DNA of 64,000 bases from Gp6-AA40 sp963742105 (GTDB lineage: Bacteria; Acidobacteriota; Vicinamibacteria; Vicinamibacterales; UBA2999): contig CAVUKN010000007.1 of NCBI GenBank assembly GCA_963742105.1, positions 1,674,001-1,738,000 of the forward strand, written 5' to 3'. Shown here in pieces: positions 18,593-25,808 of the stretch (within the stretch, counting starts at the first letter, position 1; every line of letters starts with the position of its first letter). The notes beneath the pieces were generated by a model. It did not search any database. It was not told where the DNA came from and was given only the letters and a program-made list of their open reading frames with translations. The position numbers and the translations under genes are program-made.

Positions 18593-19156
18593 TCAGCTGC
18601 CTCCCATCTGCCAGCGGCGGACAGCCTCTGACGGATGCAGCAGCATCAGGATGTTGAGGGTCAGATTGTCGCGAATGGCGTAGCCGACCCCGAGTTCCAT
18701 GACGATGACCAGCGTCAGGCTCACCCACCACGGCAGCCGGCCGGCAAGCCAGAATCCGAACATCATCGCCCCGATATCGCAAACGGAATTGACGACGCTG
18801 TCGCCGTAGTAGTCGAGTGAGATCGTCGCCGCGCGGTAGCGGTCGATCACGAAAGGCGTGTTTTCGAAGACCTCCCACGCCGATTCGAGTAGGACCGCGA
18901 GCACGAACCGGTGCTCACGCGAGACCCATCGCCGAATCATCGTCAGCAGCGCGTAGAAGCCGATGCCGTGAATGACATGAGAGAACGTGTACCAGTCGGA
19001 GATGTGCTGGGAGTTCTCGGAACTCTGAACCACGCCGTGCCAGAGCTTGATGGACCCGCAGGTACACCAGGGGACGCGCCCCATCAGCAGTTCGACGATC
19101 GCGGCAGCGGCAACGATGGTGATGGTTGGGACGAGAGTACTTCTGCGATTTCTCAC
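18593..19156 (-). CDS. DUF2585 (UPF0314) membrane protein
   Basis: 187 aa from GTG 19156. About five hydrophobic segments. Conserved blocks: WYTFSHVIHGIGFYALL, VLLESAWEVFENTPFVIDRYR, YYGDSVVNSVCDIGAMMFGFWLA. These charged/His motifs in membrane segments are characteristic of the family, whose function is unknown. A longer open frame extends upstream to 19588 but has no family sequence and no signal. Confidence 0.8.
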   Translation of the reverse strand: MRNRRSTLVPTITIVAAAAIVELLMGRVPWCTCGSIKLWHGVVQSSENSQHISDWYTFSHVIHGIGFYALLTMIRRWVSREHRFVLAVLLESAWEVFENTPFVIDRYRAATISLDYYGDSVVNSVCDIGAMMFGFWLAGRLPWWVSLTLVIVMELGVGYAIRDNLTLNILMLLHPSEAVRRWQMGGS

Positions 19157-19439
19157 CAGGAGATGGCTCCGCGCCAGATTATCGGCTGCTAGCCAATTGC
19201 GACGGATCTGTCCGCTTTTCGGGGGCTGGGGACAACGCTGGGACTGGCGGTTGATGACGCAAGCCATATACGATTGCGACGGCCGCCTAGCTGCTGCCTG
19301 ATCAGCGCAGCGACAGCCGTGGTTGCACACCTCGGTCGGCGGCCATCTTCTCCCTTTGCTTCTGTCATCGCGGCCGTCTATCGGCTCATCGGGCAAATCG
19401 ATTGGACGCGCTGCGCCTCCGAACGGCATGCTCGTGACG

Positions 19440-20756
19440 ATGAAGTCACGACTGTTTGCCTGCACGCTGCTGCTGTGCGCCCATCCTGTACTTGCCCAAT
19501 CCTCGACACAATCGTCGCCGTCCTGTGCGCCCGCGCCCACGCCGGACGCTCCCGTCAAGATCCAAGAATCGGTCACCGTTGAAGGCACGATGCCGCGCGA
19601 CGGCTATCGCGTCGAGGACGCGACCTCACTCGGGTCACTGGGCCCGGCGCGCCTGCTCGATACGCCGTATACCGTCACCGTCCTCTCAGGCGAGTTGATG
19701 TCGAACGGTCAGGTCAAGAATTTCAAAGAGGCGTCGAAATACCTGCCGCTGGTCGAATTCCAGGAGATGCAGGGCTCCGAGATCCTCCGTCCGGCGACTC
19801 GCGGCATGCAGGGCAGCAACATGCAGAATGCCCGCATGGACGGAATGGGCATCGTCGTGACTGGTGCCAACAGCATGGAGTCGCTGCAGCAGATCGAAGT
19901 ACTCAATGGACTCGGGGGGGCGATCTACGGTCCGGCAAACCCGTCGGGCATGTTCAACTTCGTGCCCAAGCGGCCGACGGACCGCGCTGTCCGCCGCATG
20001 TCGGTCGGGTACGACGGCGATTCGATCGCGACGGTGAACGGCGACTTCGGGGGTCGTGTGGGCCCGTCGAAGCGGTTCGGGTATCGGGTGAATGCGGTCG
20101 GCGGCAACGGCGAGTACTTCGTGAAACATGCGGACCTTACGCGCAAGATGGTCAGCGTGGCGGCCGACGCACGGATATTCGACTCCACTCTCGTCGACGC
20201 GTTTTACAGCCACTACGATCTGGAACAACGTGGCTTCCCGGGCTGGTTCACCTACGGGCGGCCGAATGCGCGCGCGCCGTTCATCTTTGTGCCCGAGGAC
20301 GCGCCGGACCCGACCAGCGAAGGGTACGGGCAGCCTGAGGCCGGAGTGAACCTGACGTCGCGCATCGGCGAATTCCGCGTCCGGCATCGCTTCAATCCCA
20401 CCTGGTCGCTCACTGCCGGCGTACTGGATCAACTCGTTGAACGCGACATCAGCACCCAGGTCAACGCGCTCACCGACAGCACGGGTCACTACACCGCCTC
20501 ATTGGCGAGCGGATTCGCGCCTCGCTTCCGCGTGTTCAGCAACCTCTCCCACGTGAACGGATCGCTCATGACAGGAAGCTGGCGGCACGACGTCGCGATT
20601 GGCGCGACCGGCTACACGTTCAAGACCTACTCCGACCGGACACCGCCGACGGCCGCGTCCACCCGTCTCGGCATGGCGAGCATTTCCGCTCCGGTCGTGT
20701 TCGCGCTGCCTCCGGCCCTTCCAGCTTCCTTGCGGACGCTGGTCACCACCCGCTGA
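19440..20756 (+). pseudogene. TonB-dependent siderophore-type receptor, 3' truncated
   Basis: 438 aa. Signal peptide (MKSRLFACTLLLCAHPVLAQ), a plug domain with SVTVEGTM, TPYTVTVLSGELM, RGMQGSNMQNARMDGMG and VLNGLGGAIYGPANPSGMFNFVPKRP, then the first barrel strands. Receptors of this family are about 700-800 aa; here the barrel ends at about one third, after a short non-homologous tail. No barrel sequence follows in any frame before the next gene. Two palindromic repeats sit directly at the break. Probably a non-functional remnant. Confidence 0.75.
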
Positions 20757-20763
20757 CCTCCCT

Positions 20764-20828
20764 CGTAGGCGCGGGCTTCAGCCTGTCGCGTTGCGTGGTG
20801 GCCTGTAGGGCGGGGCTTCAGCCCCGCC
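20764..20828. repeat. Two palindromic GTAGG...CTTCAGCC elements
   Basis: Copy A (20764-20788) is imperfect. Copy B (20805-20828) reads GTAGGGCGGGGC, TTCA, GCCCCGCC: a perfect 8-bp stem with a tetraloop. A third copy is at 35389-35412. This looks like a small dispersed REP/MITE-like element. Confidence 0.7.
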
Positions 20829-20938
20829 TCGAGGTCGCGTCCCGCCTCGACATCGCGTCGTGGCGCGCGCCTTGTCAGGCCTGCCGCGGAGGCGAAATCG
20901 GGATTGATCTCCGTGCAGCCGTGATACCTATGTCCCCC

Positions 20939-21415
20939 ATGAGCAACCGGATCGAGTCACAGCGCCGCAGCCTGCTTCGGCACGGGTTCATCTTTCTCTT
21001 CCTGGCCGTCTGGCTGGGGATCGCGACCGCCGTTCTGCCGCATCCACGCGCCTGGATGGCGGCACATCTCACGGGGTTCTTCACGTCCCTGATTCTGGTC
21101 GCGATCGGGCTGGTCTGGCGCGAACTGCGGCTCACCGCGCGTCAGCGATCGCTGGCCCTGATCACCGGGTTGGCGGCGGCGTATCTGGGGCTCGTCGGCA
21201 ACATCTTCATCGCCGTCGTCGACCTGCCGGGACCCGCATCACAGCCAGGCGTTACACCCCCCATGCCTCAGGCCGCCATCTTCTTCGCTCTGTTCGCGAT
21301 CATCGTACCGACGACGCTGCTTGCGTTCGGACTGGTGATGTACGGGATGCGTGGCGAGCCAATGGCCAATGAAGAAGGTGTTCGGATGACGGACGCGGCG
21401 CGCACCGTGGGGTGA
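20939..21415 (+). CDS. Four-helix membrane protein, hydroxylaminobenzene mutase / styrene-oxide isomerase-like
   Basis: About 158 aa with four predicted membrane helices. QRRSLLRHGFIFLF, then HPRAWMAAHLTGFF and VAIGLVW, then GNIFIAVV recall the LxxHG ... NPRxxLxxHLxG ... G pattern of HabA/HabB mutases and StyC isomerases, membrane isomerases of about 160-170 aa. The His residues are conserved in that pattern. ATG 20939 or ATG 20930 are both possible starts. The assignment rests on pattern resemblance only. Confidence 0.5.
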   Translation: MSNRIESQRRSLLRHGFIFLFLAVWLGIATAVLPHPRAWMAAHLTGFFTSLILVAIGLVWRELRLTARQRSLALITGLAAAYLGLVGNIFIAVVDLPGPASQPGVTPPMPQAAIFFALFAIIVPTTLLAFGLVMYGMRGEPMANEEGVRMTDAARTVG

Positions 21416-21422
21416 GCAGCCT

Positions 21423-21623
21423 CTACTCCAGCGTGGCCATCCGGTGCGCCGTGTAGGCGAGAAGGCCGACGACGGTCAGGCAGAAGACGATCAGCAACGC
21501 CATCAGCGCCGGGCTGTCGGAACTCGACACGTTCGCAGGGGTCTGCGCCAGCGCCGTGGCAGCGGGGAGCGAGGTCACCAGCGTCAACAGAGCAACACGG
21601 AGAGCGCGAGTATTGGTAGGCAT
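21423..21623 (-). CDS. Small membrane protein with signal peptide
   Basis: 66 aa: an N-terminal signal (cleavage after ALAQ, about residue 27), a Ser-rich spacer, then one membrane helix (PALMALLIVFCLTVVGLLAY) and a short C-terminal tail. Convergent with the preceding gene, 7 bp apart. No family recognised. Confidence 0.6.
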   Translation of the reverse strand: MPTNTRALRVALLTLVTSLPAATALAQTPANVSSSDSPALMALLIVFCLTVVGLLAYTAHRMATLE

Positions 21624-22226
21624 GGGGCTCCTCTTAGATGCAGAGCCTCAGGGCAAGCGCAATGCCACGACCCGCCGCGGCGCGTCATCACGATTCTGGT
21701 GACGAAACGCACGCCGCCCTTCTCCGCACGCAGCGCAGGCGCGGGTTTTCCCGCGGCGGCCGCGGACTTTCCCGCATCACATGCCACACGCAATCACCGG
21801 CGACAAGGAAGAGAGCGCCCAATCGAATGGCAGGAGCGACGGCATGGATTGACGGGCTCGCGCGCCGGCACGATTCGGCACAGCGCGCGACCCAAAGCCG
21901 ACGATCGCGAGTCTCCGCTGGATAGCACGCGAGGTGGCGGCCCGTGCGCGTTCCGGACCGGCGCCGCCGGTGGTGCCCGTGCAGTGCAGGCAAGCGGATG
22001 TCCTCGACGCTGGCCCGAGGTGTGATTCGTAGCCCTGAATCGGAAGGGGACCTACGCGTGACCGATATGCTGAACTCGGCCGGCGCGGTGGTTGCGACGC
22101 GAGGTTCGCTCATGACGTGGTGCCGGGGGCGGGAATCGTCCTCGACGGCCAAGCCGTATCGCGGCGCGGGCCGAGAAGAGCTGATACCCGCAGCCGGGAT
22201 GAAACGCGAACGAAGTGCGGCGTGAG
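21624..22226. other. Long gap without a convincing gene
   Basis: Several short overlapping frames exist on both strands but none shows a start signal, hydrophobic pattern or family motif. The stretch contains a partial copy of the tRNA-Leu 3' end (22120-22138) and may be a decayed insertion next to the tRNA. Confidence 0.5.
22120..22138 (-). repeat. Duplicate of the tRNA-Leu 3' end
   Basis: 19 nt identical to 22226-22244, the acceptor and T-arm 3' part of the tRNA, in direct orientation and 106 bp away. It resembles an attachment-site duplication left by a tRNA-targeting integrase; no integrase gene is present. Confidence 0.55.
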
Positions 22227-22312
22227 TGCCGGGGGCGGGAATCGAACCCGCACGACTCTTCCGAGTCCCAGGATTTTAAGTCCTGTGCGTCTGCCAGTTT
22301 CGCCACCCCGGC
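22227..22312 (-). tRNA. trnL: tRNA-Leu (anticodon TAA)
   Basis: 86 nt on the minus strand. The acceptor stem GCCGGGG pairs with CCCCGGC, the anticodon loop is ACTTAAAAT with anticodon TAA, there is a long variable arm (class II), and the T-loop reads GGGTTCGATTCCC. CCA is not encoded. It decodes UUA/UUG. Confidence 0.95.
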
Positions 22313-22439
22313 GTCAGATCGGATCGATAGTTTACGCGGAGGTCTCTGGGACAGAACGTGCCGCCCTCGGTCCGGTCTGTACCAGCACAGCATGCCGCCG
22401 ACGCTACTAGACGCAGAACAAAGTCGCCCACCCAGCCCC

Positions 22440-22666
22440 GCTCTTCCCCACTCAGGTGAACAGAGCGACCCATCGGACCTGAAACGTGATGCACTCGCGT
22501 GCATCCGCAAGCACCGGCCCGGACGGACCGGTCCTTGCCTCTCTAGCCGCCATCGACCCGGCCCCCTCAGCGCCGGTTGCGGCGGCCCGGTTCTCCAATA
22601 GGGCACCATTGCCGCCGCAATCCCGGTAGGCCGTGGGCAGGCTCCCCTGCCCACGGCCTTTTTCTT
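22440..22666 (+). ncRNA. Candidate structured RNA ending in a terminator
   Basis: No gene fits this stretch, yet it contains consecutive strong stems: GATGCAC/GTGCATC (22488-22505), TTGCGGCGGC/GCCGCCGCAA (22577-22586 with 22611-22620), then the terminator at 22629-22666. No SRP, RNase P or tmRNA signature was found. The 5' end is a guess. Confidence 0.3.
22629..22666 (+). terminator. Rho-independent terminator
   Basis: A perfect 13-bp GC-rich stem (22629-22641 with 22646-22658), a CTCC loop and a T-rich tail TTTTTCTT. It is oriented on the plus strand, where no protein gene ends within 1 kb upstream, so it probably ends a non-coding transcript. Confidence 0.85.
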
Positions 22667-22891
22667 GTCCCGTCAGAAAACACCCCCTGTAACCACTTCC
22701 TTAGTTCACCCGATTGTCCGCTGCGGCGAATGGCTGCGGACCACACCGCAGATCGGTACCGTGCGAAAAAAACGCGCCGATCGTGTGACGGTGATCACAT
22801 CACCGCGAACCGTCCCCGCGTGCACCCCGTCACTGGTTGACGCAGGCCGCCTTCCGCTCGTGCGACGCGGCCGGTGAGGAGTAGCCCAGCC

Positions 22892-23764
22892 ATGAACGCC
22901 GCACAACGCATCTTTGAGGTCGACGAGGACAACGGCGTGGGCTACGTCCCTCCCGCTACCCTGCGGGTCATCGCCGACTTCGCTTCGTCCCTCAAAGCGA
23001 GGCTCGCGCAACTGCTGTCGCCGAGACCGGGCGAATGCCTGCTCGACGTCGGGTGCGGCCCTGGCGTGGACACGTCCGCGCTCGCACCCCTGGTGTATCC
23101 CGGCGGAACCGTTGCCGGCGTGGACCTGGACCTCGACATGCTGCGACACGCCGAGGCGCTCACCAGGGCACAGGAGGATCGCGTGTGTGTCGCGCACGTC
23201 GCGGGCGATGGCACATCCCTCCCGTTCGTGGACGCGGCTTTCGATGGATGCAGGTGCGAGCGCGTGCTTCAACACACCTGCAGGGCCGAGGCGCTGGCCG
23301 CGGAATTGGTCCGCGTCACCAAGCCTGGCGGACGGATCGTCGTCGCCGATACCGACTGGGCCTCACTCTCGATCGACTGCCTGGACGCCGCACTCGAACG
23401 CCGCGTCGTCGCTGCGGTCGGCGGCTACTGGTGTAACGGCTACGCCGGACGCCAGCTGCGCCGTCTGATGATCGCAGCGGGGATCGCGATCGAGCGAATC
23501 GAGGTGTGGCCCGTCTGGTGGACCGATCTTGCGACCTTCAGGCGGACGAGCTTTCCAAGCACCGGCGCCGATCGACACCTGCGCGCGATGGGGCGCCTGA
23601 CGGCGGCGGACCTGCTCCGCTTCGACGACCTGCTCGAGAAGTCGGACCGAGCCGGCCGCTTCTTCGCGAGCGCCAGCCTCGTGCTGATTGCCGGGCACAA
23701 ACCGCTGCCATCACGGGCCAGCCGCTATCGATTGGCCGACGCGAACAGCAGTTCACGGGGGTGA
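22892..23764 (+). CDS. Class I SAM-dependent methyltransferase
   Basis: 290 aa. Rossmann motif I LLDVGCGPGVDTSALA (about 50-65), the acidic residue of motif II in GVDLDLDML, motif post-I DGTSLPFVDAAFDG and VTKPGGRIVVAD (motif III) identify a UbiE/Methyltransf_11 enzyme. Small-molecule substrate unknown. ATG 22892 follows a GAGGAG site about 10 nt upstream. The stop codon lies 4 nt before the next start, so the gene is translationally coupled to the TIR-like protein. Confidence 0.85.
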   Translation: MNAAQRIFEVDEDNGVGYVPPATLRVIADFASSLKARLAQLLSPRPGECLLDVGCGPGVDTSALAPLVYPGGTVAGVDLDLDMLRHAEALTRAQEDRVCVAHVAGDGTSLPFVDAAFDGCRCERVLQHTCRAEALAAELVRVTKPGGRIVVADTDWASLSIDCLDAALERRVVAAVGGYWCNGYAGRQLRRLMIAAGIAIERIEVWPVWWTDLATFRRTSFPSTGADRHLRAMGRLTAADLLRFDDLLEKSDRAGRFFASASLVLIAGHKPLPSRASRYRLADANSSSRG

Positions 23765-23768
23765 CGCC

Positions 23769-24833
23769 ATGGCCAAGCGAGACGCCATCGAGAAGCGAGA
23801 GACCACCGAGAAGCGGCAGTGCTTCGTGGTGGGACCTTTCGGCAAGCCGGACTCGGAGACCCGGGCCTGGTCGAACTTTCTGATGGACAACGTCATCAAG
23901 TTTGCCATCGGCGATGAATACGACGTCTGCCGCACGATCGACGCACCCGAGTCCGGCGACATCGTCGATCGGATCAAGCGCGACCTCGAACACGCGGACA
24001 TGGTGATCGGGGACATCACCGACCATAACTCCAACGTGTTCTACGAGCTTGGCTTCAGAGCCGCGCGGGGCCTCCCCTTCGTGCTGGTTCGACGGGTTGG
24101 CTCGCAGTCGTCTTCCCAGGACGAAGTCCCGTTCATCCTCTCCACGTTCGAGGCAATCGGCATCGAAGCCGAATACGACAGCACGCGTGGCCGCTACATG
24201 CTGGGAGAAGCCGCCCGGACGATCAGCGACGTGCGCGCTCAGGTGGCGAAGGAAGCGCAGAAGCAGCACCCGCCTGAGTTGCTCAACGACGGTGCCTACC
24301 GCGTGCGGATGTTCAAGTGGAGAACACGGTACTCGCGCACGATTGCGACCGACTGGCTCGAACAACAAGGGACCAACGTCAAGCGGCTGATCAACGAGTA
24401 CGAGAAGGGAACGCGACCGCGCGTCAGCGGAGACCGTCTGGCCGCGCTTGCCGAGTACATCGAGCTGAAGACGGCGGCCAATCAGACCATGGACGGAACG
24501 GCGGTCTACTTCGTGAACACGCACACGAAGGAGATCGACCTGGGATTCGCGATCTACAACTTTCCCAACCAGGTGGTGGTCATCAACCTGGGCGGACGAG
24601 AGGACCGGGAGAACGGCACCGCCGAACTGACCTTCGACCAGCGGAGCCGGCAGGTTGCGGTTGGCGACCTCAGGACCGAACTTCCCTGTTATTCATTCGC
24701 GGTCCGTTTCACCAGGACATCGAAACCCACGGTGACGGGGACGACGACGCTGACCGGAGTCATCGTCCATCCGCGGACGGCGACCAAGGTTGGAGAGGCG
24801 GAGCTGGTCACGAAATGGGGATTCAAGTTCTAG
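23769..24833 (+). CDS. TIR/nucleoside-deoxyribosyltransferase-like protein with novel C-terminal beta domain
   Basis: 354 aa. Residues about 18-110 form a flavodoxin-like fold: CFVVGPFG, then DAPESGDIVDRIKRDLEHAD, MVIGDITDHNSNVFYELGFR and PFVLVRR. The NxNVFYELG block holds the conserved glutamate of TIR-like and deoxyribosyltransferase-like NAD-glycohydrolase or base-exchange domains, found in many phage-defence effectors. Residues 180-230 are helical. The C-terminal 120 residues are strand-rich and match no domain I know. It sits between the methyltransferase (4 nt) and the acyltransferase (26 nt) in one operon. NAD(P) or nucleotide cleavage triggered by the C-terminal domain is an inference. 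Confidence 0.65.
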   Translation: MAKRDAIEKRETTEKRQCFVVGPFGKPDSETRAWSNFLMDNVIKFAIGDEYDVCRTIDAPESGDIVDRIKRDLEHADMVIGDITDHNSNVFYELGFRAARGLPFVLVRRVGSQSSSQDEVPFILSTFEAIGIEAEYDSTRGRYMLGEAARTISDVRAQVAKEAQKQHPPELLNDGAYRVRMFKWRTRYSRTIATDWLEQQGTNVKRLINEYEKGTRPRVSGDRLAALAEYIELKTAANQTMDGTAVYFVNTHTKEIDLGFAIYNFPNQVVVINLGGREDRENGTAELTFDQRSRQVAVGDLRTELPCYSFAVRFTRTSKPTVTGTTTLTGVIVHPRTATKVGEAELVTKWGFKF

Positions 24834-24859
24834 CACGGGTCCATCGAACGGAGGCGCGT

Positions 24860-25603
24860 ATGCCGGAATTCAGCAATCACGTCAGGCCGCCTCGCCCACT
24901 GGTGGTCGTCCACGGATCGCTCGCGGATCGCGACCTGTACGAGAAGTGGGACTCTATACGACTGGCCGTGTTCGGTTCCGAACTGGGATGGCGTCTGCCC
25001 ACCAGGCAACCAGGCGCCGCCGCTCCGCGAGACCCCTGTGACGAACACGCGATCTTCCTTGCCGGACTCAGCCGCGGAGCGGTGATCGGCATCGTCAGGG
25101 CGCTGAGCGTCGGCCGCGCATTTCCGCACCGTGAACTGTTCGAGGCTCACCTGCGCCGGTCGGACTTGAATCGGCACCTGTCGCTCGTGTGGACGCTCAA
25201 TGCGCTCGCCGTCGTGCCAAGCCGGCGGCGGACCGTGTTCAAGGGCGCAGGCGACCGGACCGGCACCGTCGCCAGTCTCCTTCTATCCGCAAGCCTCGAA
25301 CAAATCGCCGCAGTGGGCGGACGGGTGGTGCTCGCCACCGTGTTGAGCGCCGCGTCGGCGAAGGCGTTCCTACGCGCCGGCTTCTCCTTGCTGGACGCGC
25401 CCGCGGCCCAGCCCGGCCATCAGGAGTTCCTGCTCGCCAATGTCGGGACCGTGGTGCCAGCGCCTGCCGGCAGCCATGACGCACCGGCGGACGTCAGCTA
25501 CCTGCGGCTGTGTCGACAGTACTTCGCTGGGTGCCACGCGGAGGTGACCGCCGGAACGAGCATCGACGCGCTCTTTGCGACCTGTGAAGCGCGCTACGCC
25601 TGA
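24860..25603 (+). CDS. Autoinducer-synthase/FeeM-like GNAT acyltransferase
   Basis: 247 aa. Start fixed by GGAGG 5 nt upstream of ATG 24860. The pattern YEKWDSIRLAVFGSELG, then DEHAIFLAGLSRGAVIGIVRAL and LVWTLNALAVVPSRRR (about 110-125), then an acyl-acceptor GNAT core, resembles LuxI-type AHL synthases and FeeM N-acyl amino acid synthases. In these, an (E/W)-x-(S/T/N)-RLAV block follows the core strands. A long-chain N-acyl product is possible. Last gene of the methyltransferase/TIR-like operon. Confidence 0.6.
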   Translation: MPEFSNHVRPPRPLVVVHGSLADRDLYEKWDSIRLAVFGSELGWRLPTRQPGAAAPRDPCDEHAIFLAGLSRGAVIGIVRALSVGRAFPHRELFEAHLRRSDLNRHLSLVWTLNALAVVPSRRRTVFKGAGDRTGTVASLLLSASLEQIAAVGGRVVLATVLSAASAKAFLRAGFSLLDAPAAQPGHQEFLLANVGTVVPAPAGSHDAPADVSYLRLCRQYFAGCHAEVTAGTSIDALFATCEARYA

Positions 25604-25720
25604 TGACGATGGGTGCTGATTGGCGAGAGCCAGCGTCGAATCGGTGTGCGGTCGAAACGCGGGGCCTGCTACGCGAGTCCCGGCCTACGGCCAGAGCTGC
25701 GTCGTGTGCGCGTGACCGCG

Positions 25721-25779
25721 ACGTGTGTGCGTAGCCACGTGCGTAGCACGTGTGTGCGTAGCGACGTGTGTGCGTGTGC
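25721..25779. repeat. ACGTGTGTGCGTAGC tandem repeat
   Basis: Two exact 15-nt units (25721-25735, 25748-25762), a shortened unit between them (25736-25747) and a diverged unit after (25763-25779). It lies 3' of both convergent genes (stops at 25603 and 25809). The GT/CG alternation could favour Z-DNA. Confidence 0.7.
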
Positions 25780-25808
25780 AAATCCCCGCTCAGTGTGGAC
25801 GCCGGTGG

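Noticed and set aside
21638..22225. Several 80-190 codon frames before the tRNA
   Set aside because: Mutually overlapping on both strands, no motifs or start signals.
22440..22666. Could be SRP RNA, RNase P RNA or tmRNA
   Set aside because: None of the conserved core sequences of these RNAs was found on either strand.
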